This document shows positions 42,393 to 54,119 of a DNA stretch of 64,000 bases, in pieces. Made by a program: the position numbers and the translations under genes. Source of the stretch: Panulirus ornatus (Eukaryota > Arthropoda > Malacostraca > Decapoda > Palinuridae); NCBI RefSeq assembly GCF_036320965.1, contig NC_092230.1:45463094-45527093 (forward strand), given 5' to 3'. How positions within the stretch are numbered: the first letter of the stretch is position 1; the number at the start of each line of letters is the position of its first letter. Below the pieces are notes generated by a model that ran no database searches, had not been told where the DNA came from, and saw only the letters and a list, made by a program, of their open reading frames with translations.

Positions 42393-42428
<36 letters not shown>
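42393..42428. repeat. (GT)n microsatellite
   Basis: Perfect run of about 36 bp. Confidence 0.96.
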
Positions 42429-42429
<1 letters not shown>

Positions 42430-42705
42430 ATCAACACTATCATCAACATCGGCAGCATGATAATAGCCATCATCCATATCATCATTTCATCTGATATCAT
42501 CAGTAACCCCTCCCCTCCTCCCAGACAAGATGGTCGTCGTCACTGTGATTATGATAATAACATCATCATTCTGACCTGTTCTCGTGTCACCAACTGACAT
42601 CATTCAATGTTGGACAACGTGGTCAACAACACCAGACCTAAACCGAACCCTTCCCACCCATGTTGTCCATTCCATCATCAACAGTGACTTTACACAACTG
42701 GAACG

Positions 42706-42708
<3 letters not shown>
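42429..42708. other. ATC-rich stretch, no feature
   Basis: CATCATC-like composition near 42429-42500; nothing recognisable. Confidence 0.35.

Positions 42709-42777
<69 letters not shown>
42709..42777. repeat. (TA)n microsatellite
   Basis: About 69 bp. Confidence 0.96.
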
Positions 42778-42779
<2 letters not shown>

Positions 42780-42941
42780 CTTGTGGCGGGAGAGTTGGTG
42801 ATTGGGTAAGACGGTGTTAGGTGGAGGCGATCAATAACCAATCACCAGCGGGGGGGGGGGGGTTCTCAGCTGGTCGTATTGGCTGGGGTGATTGGCTGAG
42901 TGGCTGTGATGGCTCGCCTTGGGAACATACCGCGGACAATA

Positions 42942-42948
42942 TATATAT

Positions 42949-43011
<63 letters not shown>
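42942..43011. repeat. (TA)n microsatellite
   Basis: About 70 bp with one AA interruption near 42959. Confidence 0.96.
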
Positions 43012-43015
<4 letters not shown>

Positions 43016-43106
43016 TGTATGTGTGTGTGTTACAGAAAGAAAATGTTTTACACTCGTATTGCCCCGTCTATTAACCTTGTATATACTTACCATGTCTTTC
43101 CTCCCA

Positions 43107-43128
43107 CACACACACACACACACACACA
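43107..43128. repeat. (CA)n microsatellite
   Basis: Short perfect run. Confidence 0.93.
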
Positions 43129-43481
43129 ACACTTCCTGAGTACGGTCATTTATCACTGTCACTACGAACGACTTAACAGCAATACAATTACTTCCCCTGC
43201 AGAAGGAGTCTTATAGCTTGTAATATGCGTAATACTAGTTCATTTACATACGGCAGAACGTCCCCCCCCCCCCCGGGCATTATCAAATGGTTGTGACGCT
43301 GTGGCGGCGTCGGGCCAAGCAGAGATAACAGAGGAAGAATGTTATAATGGTGTTGTGTGACGTTACACACACGTTTACCCGGGGGGGAAGGGGGACGGGT
43401 TGCATCGAGGGAGAGAGGGAGGGATACGATCGTTTGATTTAACCACTGCCGTGATGTCCACACAGATCTCTGCTGGTTGCA
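43129..43481. other. stretch without recognisable feature
   Basis: A C14 run lies near 43261 and a G8 run near 43381; no gene supported. Confidence 0.4.
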
Positions 43482-43484
43482 CCG

Positions 43485-43520
<36 letters not shown>
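43482..43520. repeat. (GT)n microsatellite
   Basis: Perfect run of about 39 bp. Confidence 0.96.
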
Positions 43521-43522
<2 letters not shown>

Positions 43523-43679
43523 CCCCGCATACTTATACAATCATCAATTCGTAATGATTAATTTTATAATAAGTAATTTCATAATTCATGGAACCCAATC
43601 AATTGAACTGTCTTTACCTTCTCACAGTCTTTTACAATTTTGGTACAATCAAACTTGACAAATACCATTTCATCAACCA

Positions 43680-43683
<4 letters not shown>

Positions 43684-43744
<61 letters not shown>
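43684..43744. repeat. (TA)n microsatellite
   Basis: About 61 bp, adjoining a LINE 3' end. Confidence 0.96.
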
Positions 43745-43748
<4 letters not shown>

Positions 43749-43921
43749 TGCTTTGTCGCTGTCTCCCGCGTTTGCGAGGTAGCGCAAGGAAACAGACGAA
43801 AGAAATGGCCCAACCCCCCCCCCCCATACACATGTATATACATACGTCCACACACGCAAATATACATACCTACACAGCTTTCCATGGTTTACCCCAGACG
43901 CCTCACACGCCTTGATTTCCA
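43745..43921 (-). mobile_element. LINE 3' end, minus strand
   Basis: Only the last 177 bp: on the minus strand AGGCGTCTGGGGTAAACCAT, the G-run, TTTCGTCTGTTTCCTTGCGC, TACCTCGCAAACGCGGGAGA and CAGCGACAAAG, then TA. A very short 5' truncation typical of LINE insertion. Confidence 0.88.
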
Positions 43922-43933
43922 ATATATATATAT

Positions 43934-44012
43934 ATTGGAAAGGATCACAATTTTGCGCGTGATCAAGATATTCCTATGAGTCCACAGGGAAAATGAAACA
44001 CGGTAAGTTCCC
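43934..44012 (-). mobile_element. hammerhead-type repeat, minus arm ending at the predicted cleavage site
   Basis: On the minus strand it starts GGGAACTTACCGTGTTTCAT and continues through TTTCCCTGTGGACTCATAGG, the GATCACGCGC..TGTGATC hairpin and CTTTCCAA. It contains only sequence 3' of the predicted ribozyme cut; the ribozyme core itself is absent. Confidence 0.75.
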
Positions 44013-44048
44013 AACTTATCGTGTTTCATTTTCCCAGTGGACTCACAG

Positions 44049-44052
<4 letters not shown>
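44013..44052 (+). mobile_element. hammerhead-type repeat, plus arm
   Basis: AACTTATCGTGTTTCATTTT, CCCAGTGGACTCACAGGAAT; begins three bases after the predicted cut and is joined directly, head to head, to the minus arm with no spacer. Confidence 0.72.

Positions 44053-44118
<66 letters not shown>
44053..44118. repeat. (TA)n microsatellite
   Basis: About 66 bp. Confidence 0.96.
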
Positions 44119-44123
<5 letters not shown>

Positions 44124-44561
44124 GACCCTCTCTGACAGGTCATGTACAGGGGTCACACACAGCGCTGAGCCCCGCACGGAGAGGAGAAGCACGCCACTGG
44201 TGATTTCCAAACCCATTACCGGGATCTCCTGATGTTATTCTGTGGGATACGTGAAGCGTCACACCCTAACGACCATCACTGACGTCATAGCCTGACGATC
44301 ATCATTCAGCGCTTTTAGTGTGAAAAAGATATACACCTGAAAAAAGAATCACAAAACTGTCTATGTGGCATTATATATCTTGGCTTTCTAGACGTGGAAA
44401 ATCTAAATGACTTAAATCATCTATAGAGAATAAAAAATATTGGTGGCTCACTTTAAGAAAATGGAAAGGAAATCTAGATCAACATTACAGTCTAAAATGT
44501 TCTATTGCTTTTATACTTTCTAGTGTTATCATATAATTCATATTTGATTTCCCTGTGACTT
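44119..44561. other. stretch without recognisable feature
   Basis: Unique-looking, AT-rich after 44330; no coding signal. Confidence 0.4.
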
Positions 44562-44830
44562 CTGTAATCTTGACCCTGAGACTTCTATAATCATGGCTGT
44601 GACTTCTACAATCATGGCTGTGACTTCTATAATCATGGCGCTGTGGCTTCTATAATCATGGCTGTGACTTCTATAATCATGTCTGTGACTTCTATAATCA
44701 TGGCGCTGTGGCTTCTATAATCATGGCCCTGTGACTTCTATAATCATGTCTGTGACTTCTATAATCATGGCGCTGTGACTTTTATAATCATGGCGCTGTG
44801 ACTTCTATAATCATGTCTGTGACTTCTATA
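44562..44830. repeat. 19-23 bp TGACTTCTATAATCATGG minisatellite
   Basis: About 13 units, alternating GCTG, GCGCTG, GCCCTG and TCTG linkers. Confidence 0.93.
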
Positions 44831-46103
44831 ACATTGACTTCCTGTTGGTTCAACATGTTGCACGCCAATACTGCAATTGCACGAGTCCCGTACTGGAGTA
44901 AGTCTCCTTTCCATCACTAGACGACGGGGTCAGCTCCACTCTATTGACACATCGCTTGTTAAACTGTCTTAACTAACATCGTAAGTACTTCCTGGGTTAG
45001 TTGACCTTCCACGTCAAACGCAACCATCGTTCACTCCACCTTCGTCTTGGGTTAAACCACCAATTCTGACCTGTGTACAGCCAGTGAAAATACACCTTTG
45101 GCGAGGCTGTATCACCACCGGATGTGAGAACGTCTCACTCGAAAAGGAGTCTACATCTACCCACTACGGGTAGTAGCGCAGCCTTGACGTGCAGGAACAT
45201 TTTTAAAAGGAGGTCATGGGTAACACCAAGACTCTATAGAAATTGGTCCTAGGGTGATAATCAATAAATGAATCCATAAAGAATAAATGGGTTATATGAA
45301 CAACAGCACAGGCACACGTCCTTGTGTGGGCGGTACATACACACCAGTGTCTAGCTGAGGAGAGAGATAGAGAGATATGAGAGATAACACAGCTTTGTGA
45401 ACATATATATGAGACCACGACGGCAGCGGGAGGGTGGAAAGAATACGAAGCAGCGAGGACAAAGCTGAGGACTTCTGACGCCAGAAGGAGACTAGCTGTG
45501 TGAGTCGGGAAATCCTCGGCGTTATACCAACCAGCTGCCTGGCTGGCTGGCTGGCAACAACAACAGGAGGAGGAGCAGGAGGTGGAGAAGCAAGAGCAAG
45601 AGCAGCAGGCGCAACAGCGGCGGCAGCAGGAGGAGCACGTGTAAATGGAGGTAGAGTGGATTTGACAGAAAAGAATGCAGGTCGACAGGCGTATGTATTG
45701 CAAGAGATCCCTCTTTCTCCTCCTCCTCCCGACCACCACTACCACCGGCCAAAGTAAACCACAACACGCCAACCTGCCAATCTCCTGGGATATGCCTTCT
45801 CAAGGCTTCCCCTTCCTTCCCTTCCCTTCCCTTCCCTTCCCCCCAACGACACTTGTCAACGTGGCTTGCTGGTTGGGGAGGAGGTCGAAGAGGAAGAGCA
45901 GCAGGAGGAGGAGGAACGAACGGAGGGAATCGGATGAAGAACTTGAAAGACGGTGGAAGAGGACGAGGGAAAGACTGAAGAAGGAAGGAGGATGAAGATA
46001 AACAGACGAGACCGGATGAATAAAAGAAATAAATGCGACGAAGAATGAAAGATGAAAGACGAAAATTGACACAGAGAAAGAAGAGTTATATTGGCTAGGA
46101 TGT
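44831..46103. other. stretch with small simple repeats, no gene supported
   Basis: Holds GGCTGGCTGG near 45540, AGGAGGAGCAGG-type sequence at 45560-45640 and (TTCCC)n at 45808-45842. Open frames here are low complexity (Ala/Arg or Leu/Cys-rich). Confidence 0.45.
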
Positions 46104-46105
46104 GT

Positions 46106-46146
<41 letters not shown>
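46104..46146. repeat. (GT)n microsatellite
   Basis: About 43 bp. Confidence 0.96.
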
Positions 46147-46147
<1 letters not shown>

Positions 46148-46260
46148 AATCAACGGTACTGTTGCTTATATCAACAGTGGGCAGGCTAGGAAATGGTTAC
46201 CCGCTCATCAAGTAATGATAGATCTGCCTTCTAAAGGAAGACACCAAGTACCAATATCTA

Positions 46261-46286
46261 TATGTGTGTGTGTGTGTGTGTGTGTG
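46261..46286. repeat. (GT)n microsatellite
   Basis: Short perfect run. Confidence 0.94.
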
Positions 46287-46445
46287 GTACTTGGCGGGCA
46301 CGTGGAGCGTTGCGTGACCGGACCCGGATGGGGAAAGCACGCAAGCAAGCAACTCGGGAAAGCAGAAGCCAAATCACTATCTGTAAAAAAAGAAAAAAAA
46401 AAGACAAGCAACACTGCAAGTGAAGAGGAGGTTCAGACCGTGGAG

Positions 46446-46447
<2 letters not shown>

Positions 46448-46528
<81 letters not shown>
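46448..46528. repeat. (GA)n microsatellite, arm of a GA/CT pair
   Basis: About 81 bp; complementary to the (CT)n array starting 90 bp downstream. Confidence 0.97.
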
Positions 46529-46531
<3 letters not shown>

Positions 46532-46616
46532 ACTTTTTTGAGTGAAATCTATTAAGGATGAGGGTAGAAAACGAGTTTTCAAAAGAGTGTGTGTGTGTGT
46601 GTGTGAGGGTACTATA

Positions 46617-46618
<2 letters not shown>

Positions 46619-46695
<77 letters not shown>
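46619..46695. repeat. (CT)n microsatellite, second arm of the pair
   Basis: About 77 bp. A short (GT)n run (46587-46604) lies in the loop between the two arms. Confidence 0.97.
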
Positions 46696-46698
<3 letters not shown>

Positions 46699-48090
46699 AC
46701 ATAACGAGTACCTGATGTGAGGTAGAACTTTGTGTGCAAGGTCAATGCCACAACTCAAGTTCAGGACCAATCGTTAAAAATGAGTTATCACTGTCCATCG
46801 GTATTTCACTGCATTTTAGTACATAACTTTCGAACTTAACCTTTGACCTCTGACCTTGGAAATTGTACCAGGCCGTAAGCAATGTACAAGAACTATCCTT
46901 CGTACACGTTTGGTCTTCATCCGACCACTCAATCATGATATATCACGCAGAGATGCGCAGGAGGAGATTCGCTCGCTCACAAGCATACAATCATGTACGG
47001 GTGCTCGAACGAGTGTGTTATCATCACACAAGCGACTCGGATAATTAGTAGAGGTATCATAATTGAGAGATACATGAGGGGTTGGGGCAAAACCAAACTT
47101 TAAGAAACACCTCTCTTGATAGGGAAGGAGGAAGACGACCCGTATCTACATCCATAACACTGAACCAGCAGGACAGGAAATCGGAAATGAGTTGACAAGA
47201 GCAAAGTTGGGGGGAAAGCAAAGAATGGAATTTCAGAAACTAGAAACCTATACCAGACCTATTAATGAGGCAGTAGTATCCTAAGGTGAGACATGAGAAT
47301 CCTCATAGGCAACTACTGATATGATAACGATGCCACAAGAAGACCTCACTATGTGGAAGCCATGCAGTTCATGAGATTCAACATTACTGCGAGAGTGTAA
47401 AGTAAAAAAGAGGTTCCACGATTTCTAAAACAGTAGAAGCCAAAGATAACAGAAAGTGAGTTAGGAGAACGAGACTAAGTTTCCTTCCGCGGGAGGAGGC
47501 GACGTGAAGCAGCGCATGGTCCATATATGGAGGGGGTAAGTGCTGGGTTTGAGGTGAAAATATAGACGAGCAAGTACAGGGGAAAGTCCATGGAGGTTCA
47601 GTCCTTCAGCACATGAGAAGGGATGTCTTTATGCTTTACTCTGCTGCGGAAAAGGAGTCTACTCTTTGACCCTTGCCGTAAATGAGGATAAAAGGTGTCA
47701 TAGGATAAGTGATCAGTCCATCTGGTGTAAGAAAGCGGTAAGGAAACCTGGCGCCCAGAGTAGAACAAGGGGCAACGAGGCAAATGAAGCATGTGATTTT
47801 ATCCTTAAACGAGTACAATCGATTCTTATCATCAAGACAAAAAAAAAAAGGAGGAGGGGAAAAAGTGGATTGAAAGATGATTTGTAAGGATATTCTTGGC
47901 ACTGGACGAGCTAACTCTATCATCGAGTGAATCATGTCCTGCGTACGAATGAGCGTTTGACCTCACGAACAACAAACAGATAGGCAAGACCCCCAGATGG
48001 AGATACAGGTTCTGAACGAGAGTCGTGTGAGATGGGGTGTTCTCTGGTCCGTACGTGTTCAGAATAAGGACCATCAGACCATGCATGAGG

Positions 48091-48091
<1 letters not shown>
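46696..48091. other. long stretch without recognisable gene
   Basis: About 1.4 kb of mostly unique sequence. TTTGACCTCTGACCTTGG at 46842-46859 is a TGACCT-type motif like those at 34 kb. A10-type run near 47840. Open frames at 47636-47935 (-) and 47666-47887 (+) match nothing I know. Confidence 0.4.

Positions 48092-48143
<52 letters not shown>
48092..48143. repeat. (GA)n microsatellite
   Basis: About 52 bp. Confidence 0.96.
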
Positions 48144-48146
<3 letters not shown>

Positions 48147-49010
48147 CAGCGGGCGAAGAGATGCATTAGTCAGTCCTTCCTAAGAATGTCGAATCAAAGT
48201 AAGAACATTAATAAAGATATCTCAAAAATCAGTCATCAGTCACCTCCTCGAACACATAAGTTGACGTTCTGATGGGCGGACAGAAGAAGGAAGTGTTAAA
48301 CATGGGGAGATAGAGATACAAATAGTGTGATAATAGGGCGGATAGCAAACGGAGGTGTTTAAAGATAGGACACACATAGGTACAACTGTGATAACAAGGT
48401 GTTATGATGAAAGTGACATGCAGAGAAAGAAAGTTTTGAGGTGAAAATGCGAAGAAATCGAGATGTGTTCGTGACGATTGAGGGCTGACCATCATACAAG
48501 ATGTTTGATTAATTTTTGCATGATATCGCGGAGGAGAGATAAGTGGCAATCCTCAGACTCGCTATTATTATCAGTGAAGCTAGAATTCCGCCACACACAG
48601 TGCGACTTCATGTTGCAGTCCCCCGGTACAAGAGGGCTTCTGCAAGTGCGTGTCGGGATGGCAAAGTCGTGTTCCAATACGTCTCAGAATAAAAGACTAA
48701 AAGACACACACACACAAAAAAAAAGATGCGAAGTAAAGCTGATTTAGATATAAAAGATTAAATGTGTAATAGAGTATACGAGGAGGGGAGAAGTGTAGAG
48801 AAACAGGAGAGAGACAGAGGTGAATAAAAAGAAAAGTTGGAGTGCATGACGGGAGAAAGACTTAGACGACTTATATATACAACATATGGGGATGTGTGAG
48901 AATGAATGCATGTGTGTGTCGTATGAGACCGAGCTGGTGCGTGGATGACGCCTTGGGCAACCCTACTAGTGATGATATAGCCAGATATAGCCAACTTGTA
49001 CCTCTCTATC
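48144..49010. other. stretch without recognisable gene
   Basis: Unique-looking sequence with no supported coding signal. Confidence 0.4.

Positions 49011-49731
<721 letters not shown>

Positions 49732-49786
<55 letters not shown>
49732..49786. repeat. (CA)n microsatellite
   Basis: Perfect run of about 55 bp. Confidence 0.97.
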
Positions 49787-49788
<2 letters not shown>

Positions 49789-49922
49789 GACACGCTCAGT
49801 AAACCACGGCCTTCCTTCCTCCACATTTACACCCCTGGCAAGTGATATACATCGCAATGAGTTGCATTTGTACGTTTACATGTGATGAATTGTAGATTTC
49901 GTCAACCAAATCTCTAAACGGG

Positions 49923-49926
<4 letters not shown>

Positions 49927-49957
<31 letters not shown>
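49927..49957. repeat. (GT)n microsatellite
   Basis: Perfect run of about 31 bp. Confidence 0.95.
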
Positions 49958-49958
<1 letters not shown>

Positions 49959-50295
49959 AATACCTAAGTGTATGTCATGCTACGCAGGCGACATTAATAT
50001 TGTAAACATCTTTCCTGGTTCTTTCATACGTCAGTCTCGGTTCTACCGCAATGTCCGCCAACAGTGACACTCGTCGCCCTTGCTTCCCCGCCTGAGCAAT
50101 GTCATGTGATTTTAAACAAATGAACGACCCCACCCCACTCATTCTGAAGTACGTGAATCTGGATACGTTGCTTTCGTGTTTCCATAATTTCTTTTCCTGT
50201 TGAAGGCTCCAGTCATGGGCCAAACTCCAAGACAAGGCAGGGCCTTAATTGAAATTTAGAGAGAACTATGAAAACGGAAAAAGAAAAGACAAGGG

Positions 50296-50560
50296 AAAGT
50301 ATTTACGAATTTCTGAGAAAGTGAAAGACCAGTCTTTTGAAATGTGCCAGGTCATAATTATTGGGGAAGACGTGAGAAGGTAGAGAGTTCCAAAGCTTCG
50401 ACGTGTAGGGAAAGAAACAGGTGTCAAAACGGCCCACCCATATGTTGCCAACGGCCACACAATAATCAAGTGACGCAGCAGCTTGCCTAGTATTAAGTCG
50501 TCTAGCTAGTGGTGGGGGGCACACAAGCAGCAGCCAGCGATTTAATTTCACAATACAACA
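50296..50560 (-). pseudogene. C-terminal fragment of a different LINE reverse transcriptase
   Basis: Minus-strand frame reads RRLNTRQAAASLDYCV, then FFPYTSKLWNSLPSHVFP and NNYDLAHFKRLVFHFL. The pattern (F-F-P-x-T-S-x-L-W-N-S-L-P ... Y-D-L-x-x-F-K-R) is the well known C-terminal end of many non-LTR RT proteins in arthropods and differs from the YGCEAW-type tail of the main LINE here. The catalytic region is absent. About 80 residues are readable without a stop. Confidence 0.72.
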
Positions 50561-50680
50561 TTCTGATGTCCCATTTTCTATCTAGAGGGAAATGGAAATC
50601 TCTCCTAACGTGTTTCCCATCACTGCTGATAGTGAAGTATAACTTGTTTAAAGCTTGAAGTGTTGATTGGCTGGAGCAGA

Positions 50681-50682
<2 letters not shown>
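50561..50682. other. stretch without recognisable feature
   Basis: Ordinary sequence preceding a TA array. Confidence 0.3.

Positions 50683-50756
<74 letters not shown>
50683..50756. repeat. (TA)n microsatellite
   Basis: About 74 bp. Confidence 0.96.
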
Positions 50757-50757
<1 letters not shown>

Positions 50758-50792
50758 GTATTGGAAATGGTAGTAGTAGTAGGTCCACGGAA

Positions 50793-50797
<5 letters not shown>

Positions 50798-50863
<66 letters not shown>
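50798..50863. repeat. (TA)n microsatellite
   Basis: About 66 bp, 40 bp from the previous one. Confidence 0.96.
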
Positions 50864-50865
<2 letters not shown>

Positions 50866-51018
50866 CTTATACACGTAACATCTTCGGAGAGTTTCCCCCT
50901 TAACATGCCCTCTCTTCTAACATGTATTCCCTGCGTTAAAAAAGGATATATTTTATTTTTCGTCATCAATATAGAATTAATAATATACATACCCATTTTC
51001 TACAAGAGTGAGCGGTAC

Positions 51019-51019
<1 letters not shown>

Positions 51020-51052
<33 letters not shown>
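51020..51052. repeat. (CA)n microsatellite
   Basis: About 33 bp. Confidence 0.95.
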
Positions 51053-51054
<2 letters not shown>

Positions 51055-51174
51055 CACTGATCATCCCTGGGATACAGCTGGTGAGCAGATATCCCCCACC
51101 CCGGACTCACTGCTTCCCTGTCTCATAGACTCACAATATATAACAAATAATTAATAAAAATCTTCGAAAAACCT

Positions 51175-51175
<1 letters not shown>

Positions 51176-51259
<84 letters not shown>
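51176..51259. repeat. (TA)n microsatellite
   Basis: About 84 bp, left boundary of the SINE palindrome. Confidence 0.96.
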
Positions 51260-51262
<3 letters not shown>

Positions 51263-51482
51263 CCCTGGGGTTAGGGGAGAAAGAATACTTCCCACGTATT
51301 CCCTGCGTGTCGTAGAAGGCGACTAAAAGGGGAGGGAGCGGGTGGCTGGAAATCCTCCCCTCTCTTTTTTTTCTTTCCAAAAGAAGGAACAGAGAAGGGG
51401 GCCAGGTTAGGATGTTCCCTCAAAGGCCCAGTCCTCTGTTCTTAACGCTACCTCGCTAACGCGGGAAATGGCGAATAGTTTG

Positions 51483-51497
<15 letters not shown>
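51260..51497 (+). mobile_element. SINE-like repeat, full-length, left arm of palindrome
   Basis: Starts ATCCCTGGGGTTAGGGGAGA, contains GTGTCGTAGAAGGCGACTAA, GGGAGCGGGTGGCTGGAAAT, AAAGAAGGAACAGAGAAGG, and ends TACCTCGCTAACGCGGGAAA, TGGCGAATAGTTTG plus an A-run. Confidence 0.88.

Positions 51498-51551
<54 letters not shown>
51498..51551. repeat. (TA)n spacer of the SINE palindrome
   Basis: About 50 bp of TA between two tail-to-tail SINE copies. Confidence 0.95.
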
Positions 51552-51553
<2 letters not shown>

Positions 51554-51786
51554 TTTTCTTTCAAACTATTCGCCATTTCCCGCATTAGCGAGGTAGCGTT
51601 AAGAACAGAGGACTGGGCCTTTGAGGGAATACCCTCACCTGGCCCAATTCTCTGTTCCTTCTTTTGGAAAATTAAAAAAAAACCGAGAGGGGAGGATTTC
51701 CAACCCCCCGCTCCCTCCCCTTTTAGTCGCCTTCTACGACACGCAGGGAATACGTGGGAAGTATTCTTAATCCCCTATCCCCAGGG

Positions 51787-51789
<3 letters not shown>
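51552..51789 (-). mobile_element. SINE-like repeat, full-length, right arm of palindrome
   Basis: The same element on the minus strand, full length from tail (TTTCAAACTATTCGCC) to head (CCTATCCCCAGGGATAAT). Together with 51260-51497 it makes about 238-bp inverted arms around a TA spacer. The arms differ at scattered positions, so they are two insertions or an old duplication rather than a fresh foldback. Confidence 0.88.

Positions 51790-51849
<60 letters not shown>
51790..51849. repeat. (TA)n microsatellite
   Basis: About 60 bp, right boundary of the SINE palindrome. Confidence 0.96.
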
Positions 51850-51856
<7 letters not shown>

Positions 51857-52812
51857 AATAAAGCTACACAACTGGTCGAGGGCTGGTGTTGTAAAAAGCC
51901 TCCCCCCCCTCCCTTCCAAACCCCCCCACCCCAGCTTAAGCCACAGAGACGAATGAACCGAATAACAACATAACAATAACAACCACACCACCACCACCAC
52001 CAACAGGGTTCTAGTCGGCCGTCACGGTAGTCCGCCTTCTCCACAACCCTACCACATTTTCTGCTGAATCCTGGACTGAAAAGTGGCCATGCTCTCGCTC
52101 AACAGAGGAAGGACGGCGCTACAGGAAGTGGTTGGGAAACAGAGATTACAAGGATGAAGAAAATGGAAGGCCAGCCAGCCAGTAACTGAGTGACAGACGT
52201 GTGTGTGTGTGTGTGTGTGCGCAGCGGTGGTGGTGGTGGGTAAGGTGGAATTCTTTACCATACCAATGGTCCTCCAGTTTACATAATCTGTCCTCTTTAA
52301 AATAATGATGATAATAAAAAAACCTCTTTCATTATCGTTTAGCAAGTGAACCTTGTGTCGCCTACCTGTACGGCCCGTCGCCCGTAACACAAAAATAAAT
52401 CTTAACACTGTGGAAATATTCAAATACTGGCCATACGCGGCTATGGTTCAATGCCTCCACAAAGACTCGAAAACTTTTGACCCAAAAAAAAAAAGAGAAA
52501 AAAATAAAATCAAACTGAATTGATATCGGCAATAGTTTCTTTTTTTTCCAGTGGAAATTACGATTAATTCACTGAACTGTTAAAAACGACATATGGAATA
52601 TTTTTTCATGGCGTTCATATGTATATACAATATATATATATATATATATAAAAGGGTGGAGGGGGGGAGCAGGAGGCCGAGCTAAAGAAGGAAAACCTTT
52701 TTATTATTTCTTTTTTTCAGAACAGATTTTCAACTCGTGATTGTGTGTTCATTGGAATATTATATTCATTTATAATCAACACCCCCCGCCCCCCACACAC
52801 CATTTTCTATGA
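51850..52812. other. stretch without recognisable gene
   Basis: Holds a C-rich patch at 51902-51932, (CCA)n near 51987, (GT)n at 52200-52219 and A-rich sequence near 52480-52510. No supported coding signal. Confidence 0.4.
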
Positions 52813-52988
52813 GTCGTGGTGTACCCAGCATCACTTTTCAGAGGCTTCGACAGTAGCCCAAGGCTTGCGCTACTTTCAGTAGCAGGGACATGTGAACCCA
52901 TTTGGAATGAGTAGGTACCCCGCGATGACACAGCCTCCCCAAAGGTGACTCTTTTACTCTCGGTGTAACCTCAAGCAGGCGGAGTCCG

Positions 52989-53034
<46 letters not shown>
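52813..53034 (+). mobile_element. (AC)n-tailed interspersed repeat, copy 2
   Basis: Counterpart of 42030-42317: AAGGCTTGCGCTACTTTCAG, TAGCAGGGACA, CCCCAAAGGTGACTC, GGTGTAACCTCAAGCAGGC, GGAGTCCGGTAACACAC, then an (AC)n tail of about 42 bp. Confidence 0.72.
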
Positions 53035-53037
<3 letters not shown>

Positions 53038-53360
53038 CGAAGCTGAGAATATCTTCGCGATGTAATATTCGAAAACTATTACATGAATATAAACCTGAGA
53101 AAGACGACTTTCAAAAATTCATCTCTTCTTAAAGACATTTAGAATCCACAAGACATTTTACAGTCTGACTTCGTCGCTACTAAACATTGATATAACTTTG
53201 GATCTGGAGAACAGCTTATCTATCGGTAGATATCGGAACGCTGGTTATCTGATGCAGTACAGAGGAACACTAAAGAAGAATTCAAACAGCGACAGACTAA
53301 ATAAAGTCCAGGGCCCTTCGAAGGCGTGTGTGTGAAAGAGGAAAGGAATCGCAGCGCACA
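53035..53360. other. stretch without recognisable feature
   Basis: Unique-looking sequence; no coding signal. Confidence 0.4.
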
Positions 53361-53889
53361 GGTCAGTGTGGTAGTGAATAGATAAGACATTCGTAGATGC
53401 AGATCAGTGTGGTTGTGAATAGATAAGACATTCGTAGATGCAGATCAGTGTGGTTGTGAGTAGATAAGACATTCGTAGATGCAGATCAGTGTGGTTGTGA
53501 ATAGATAAGACATTCGTAGATGCAGATCAGTGTGGTTGTGAGTAGATAAGACATTCGTAGATGCAGATCAGTGTGGTCGTGAGTAGATAAGACATTCGTA
53601 GATGCAGATCAGAGTGGTTGTGAGTAGATAAGACATTCGTAGATGCAGATCAGTGTGGTTGTGAGTAGATAAGACATTCGTAGATGCAGATCAGTGTGGT
53701 AGCGAGTAGATAAGACATTCGTAGATGCAGATCAGTGTGGTAGTGAGTAGATAAGACATTCGTAGATGCAGATCAGTGTGGTAGCGAGTAGATAAGACAT
53801 TCGTAGATGCAGATCAGTGTGGTAGCGAGTAGATAAGACATTCGTAGATGCAGATCAGTGTGGTAGTGAGTAGATAAGATATCCGTAGA
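53361..53889. repeat. 41-bp minisatellite array
   Basis: About 13 copies of GTAGATGCAGATCAGTGTGG + TTGTGAGTAGATAAGACATTC. Variants TTGTGAATAG, TAGTGAGTAG and TAGCGAGTAG are clustered, with TTGTG units to the left and TAGYG units to the right. Confidence 0.97.
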
Positions 53890-54119
53890 TGGTGCTGGTC
53901 TTAAAATAAACCATTATCTTGCAGGCGACCATATCGTATGGTCCCTGACGTCTCTGGGGATAATTCTTCGTCTTCAGATCTGAAGTCTGAATATATCATT
54001 GTTCAGTGAGCGACTCTTGACGCCTTTTGAAGAACACAGACCAAAGCTCACGTCTGCTGCCCCCAGTGTTCTGCTGAGCTACAAGGATCAGGACGGTGGA
54101 TGGAGGACAGAACATGAAC
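53890..54119. other. stretch without recognisable feature
   Basis: Ordinary sequence between two arrays. Confidence 0.3.

Noticed and set aside
45203..45803. Cys/Ser/Leu-rich 189-residue minus frame
   Set aside because: Driven by GGAGCAGCAGG-type low-complexity DNA; no signal peptide plus cysteine pattern that I could support.
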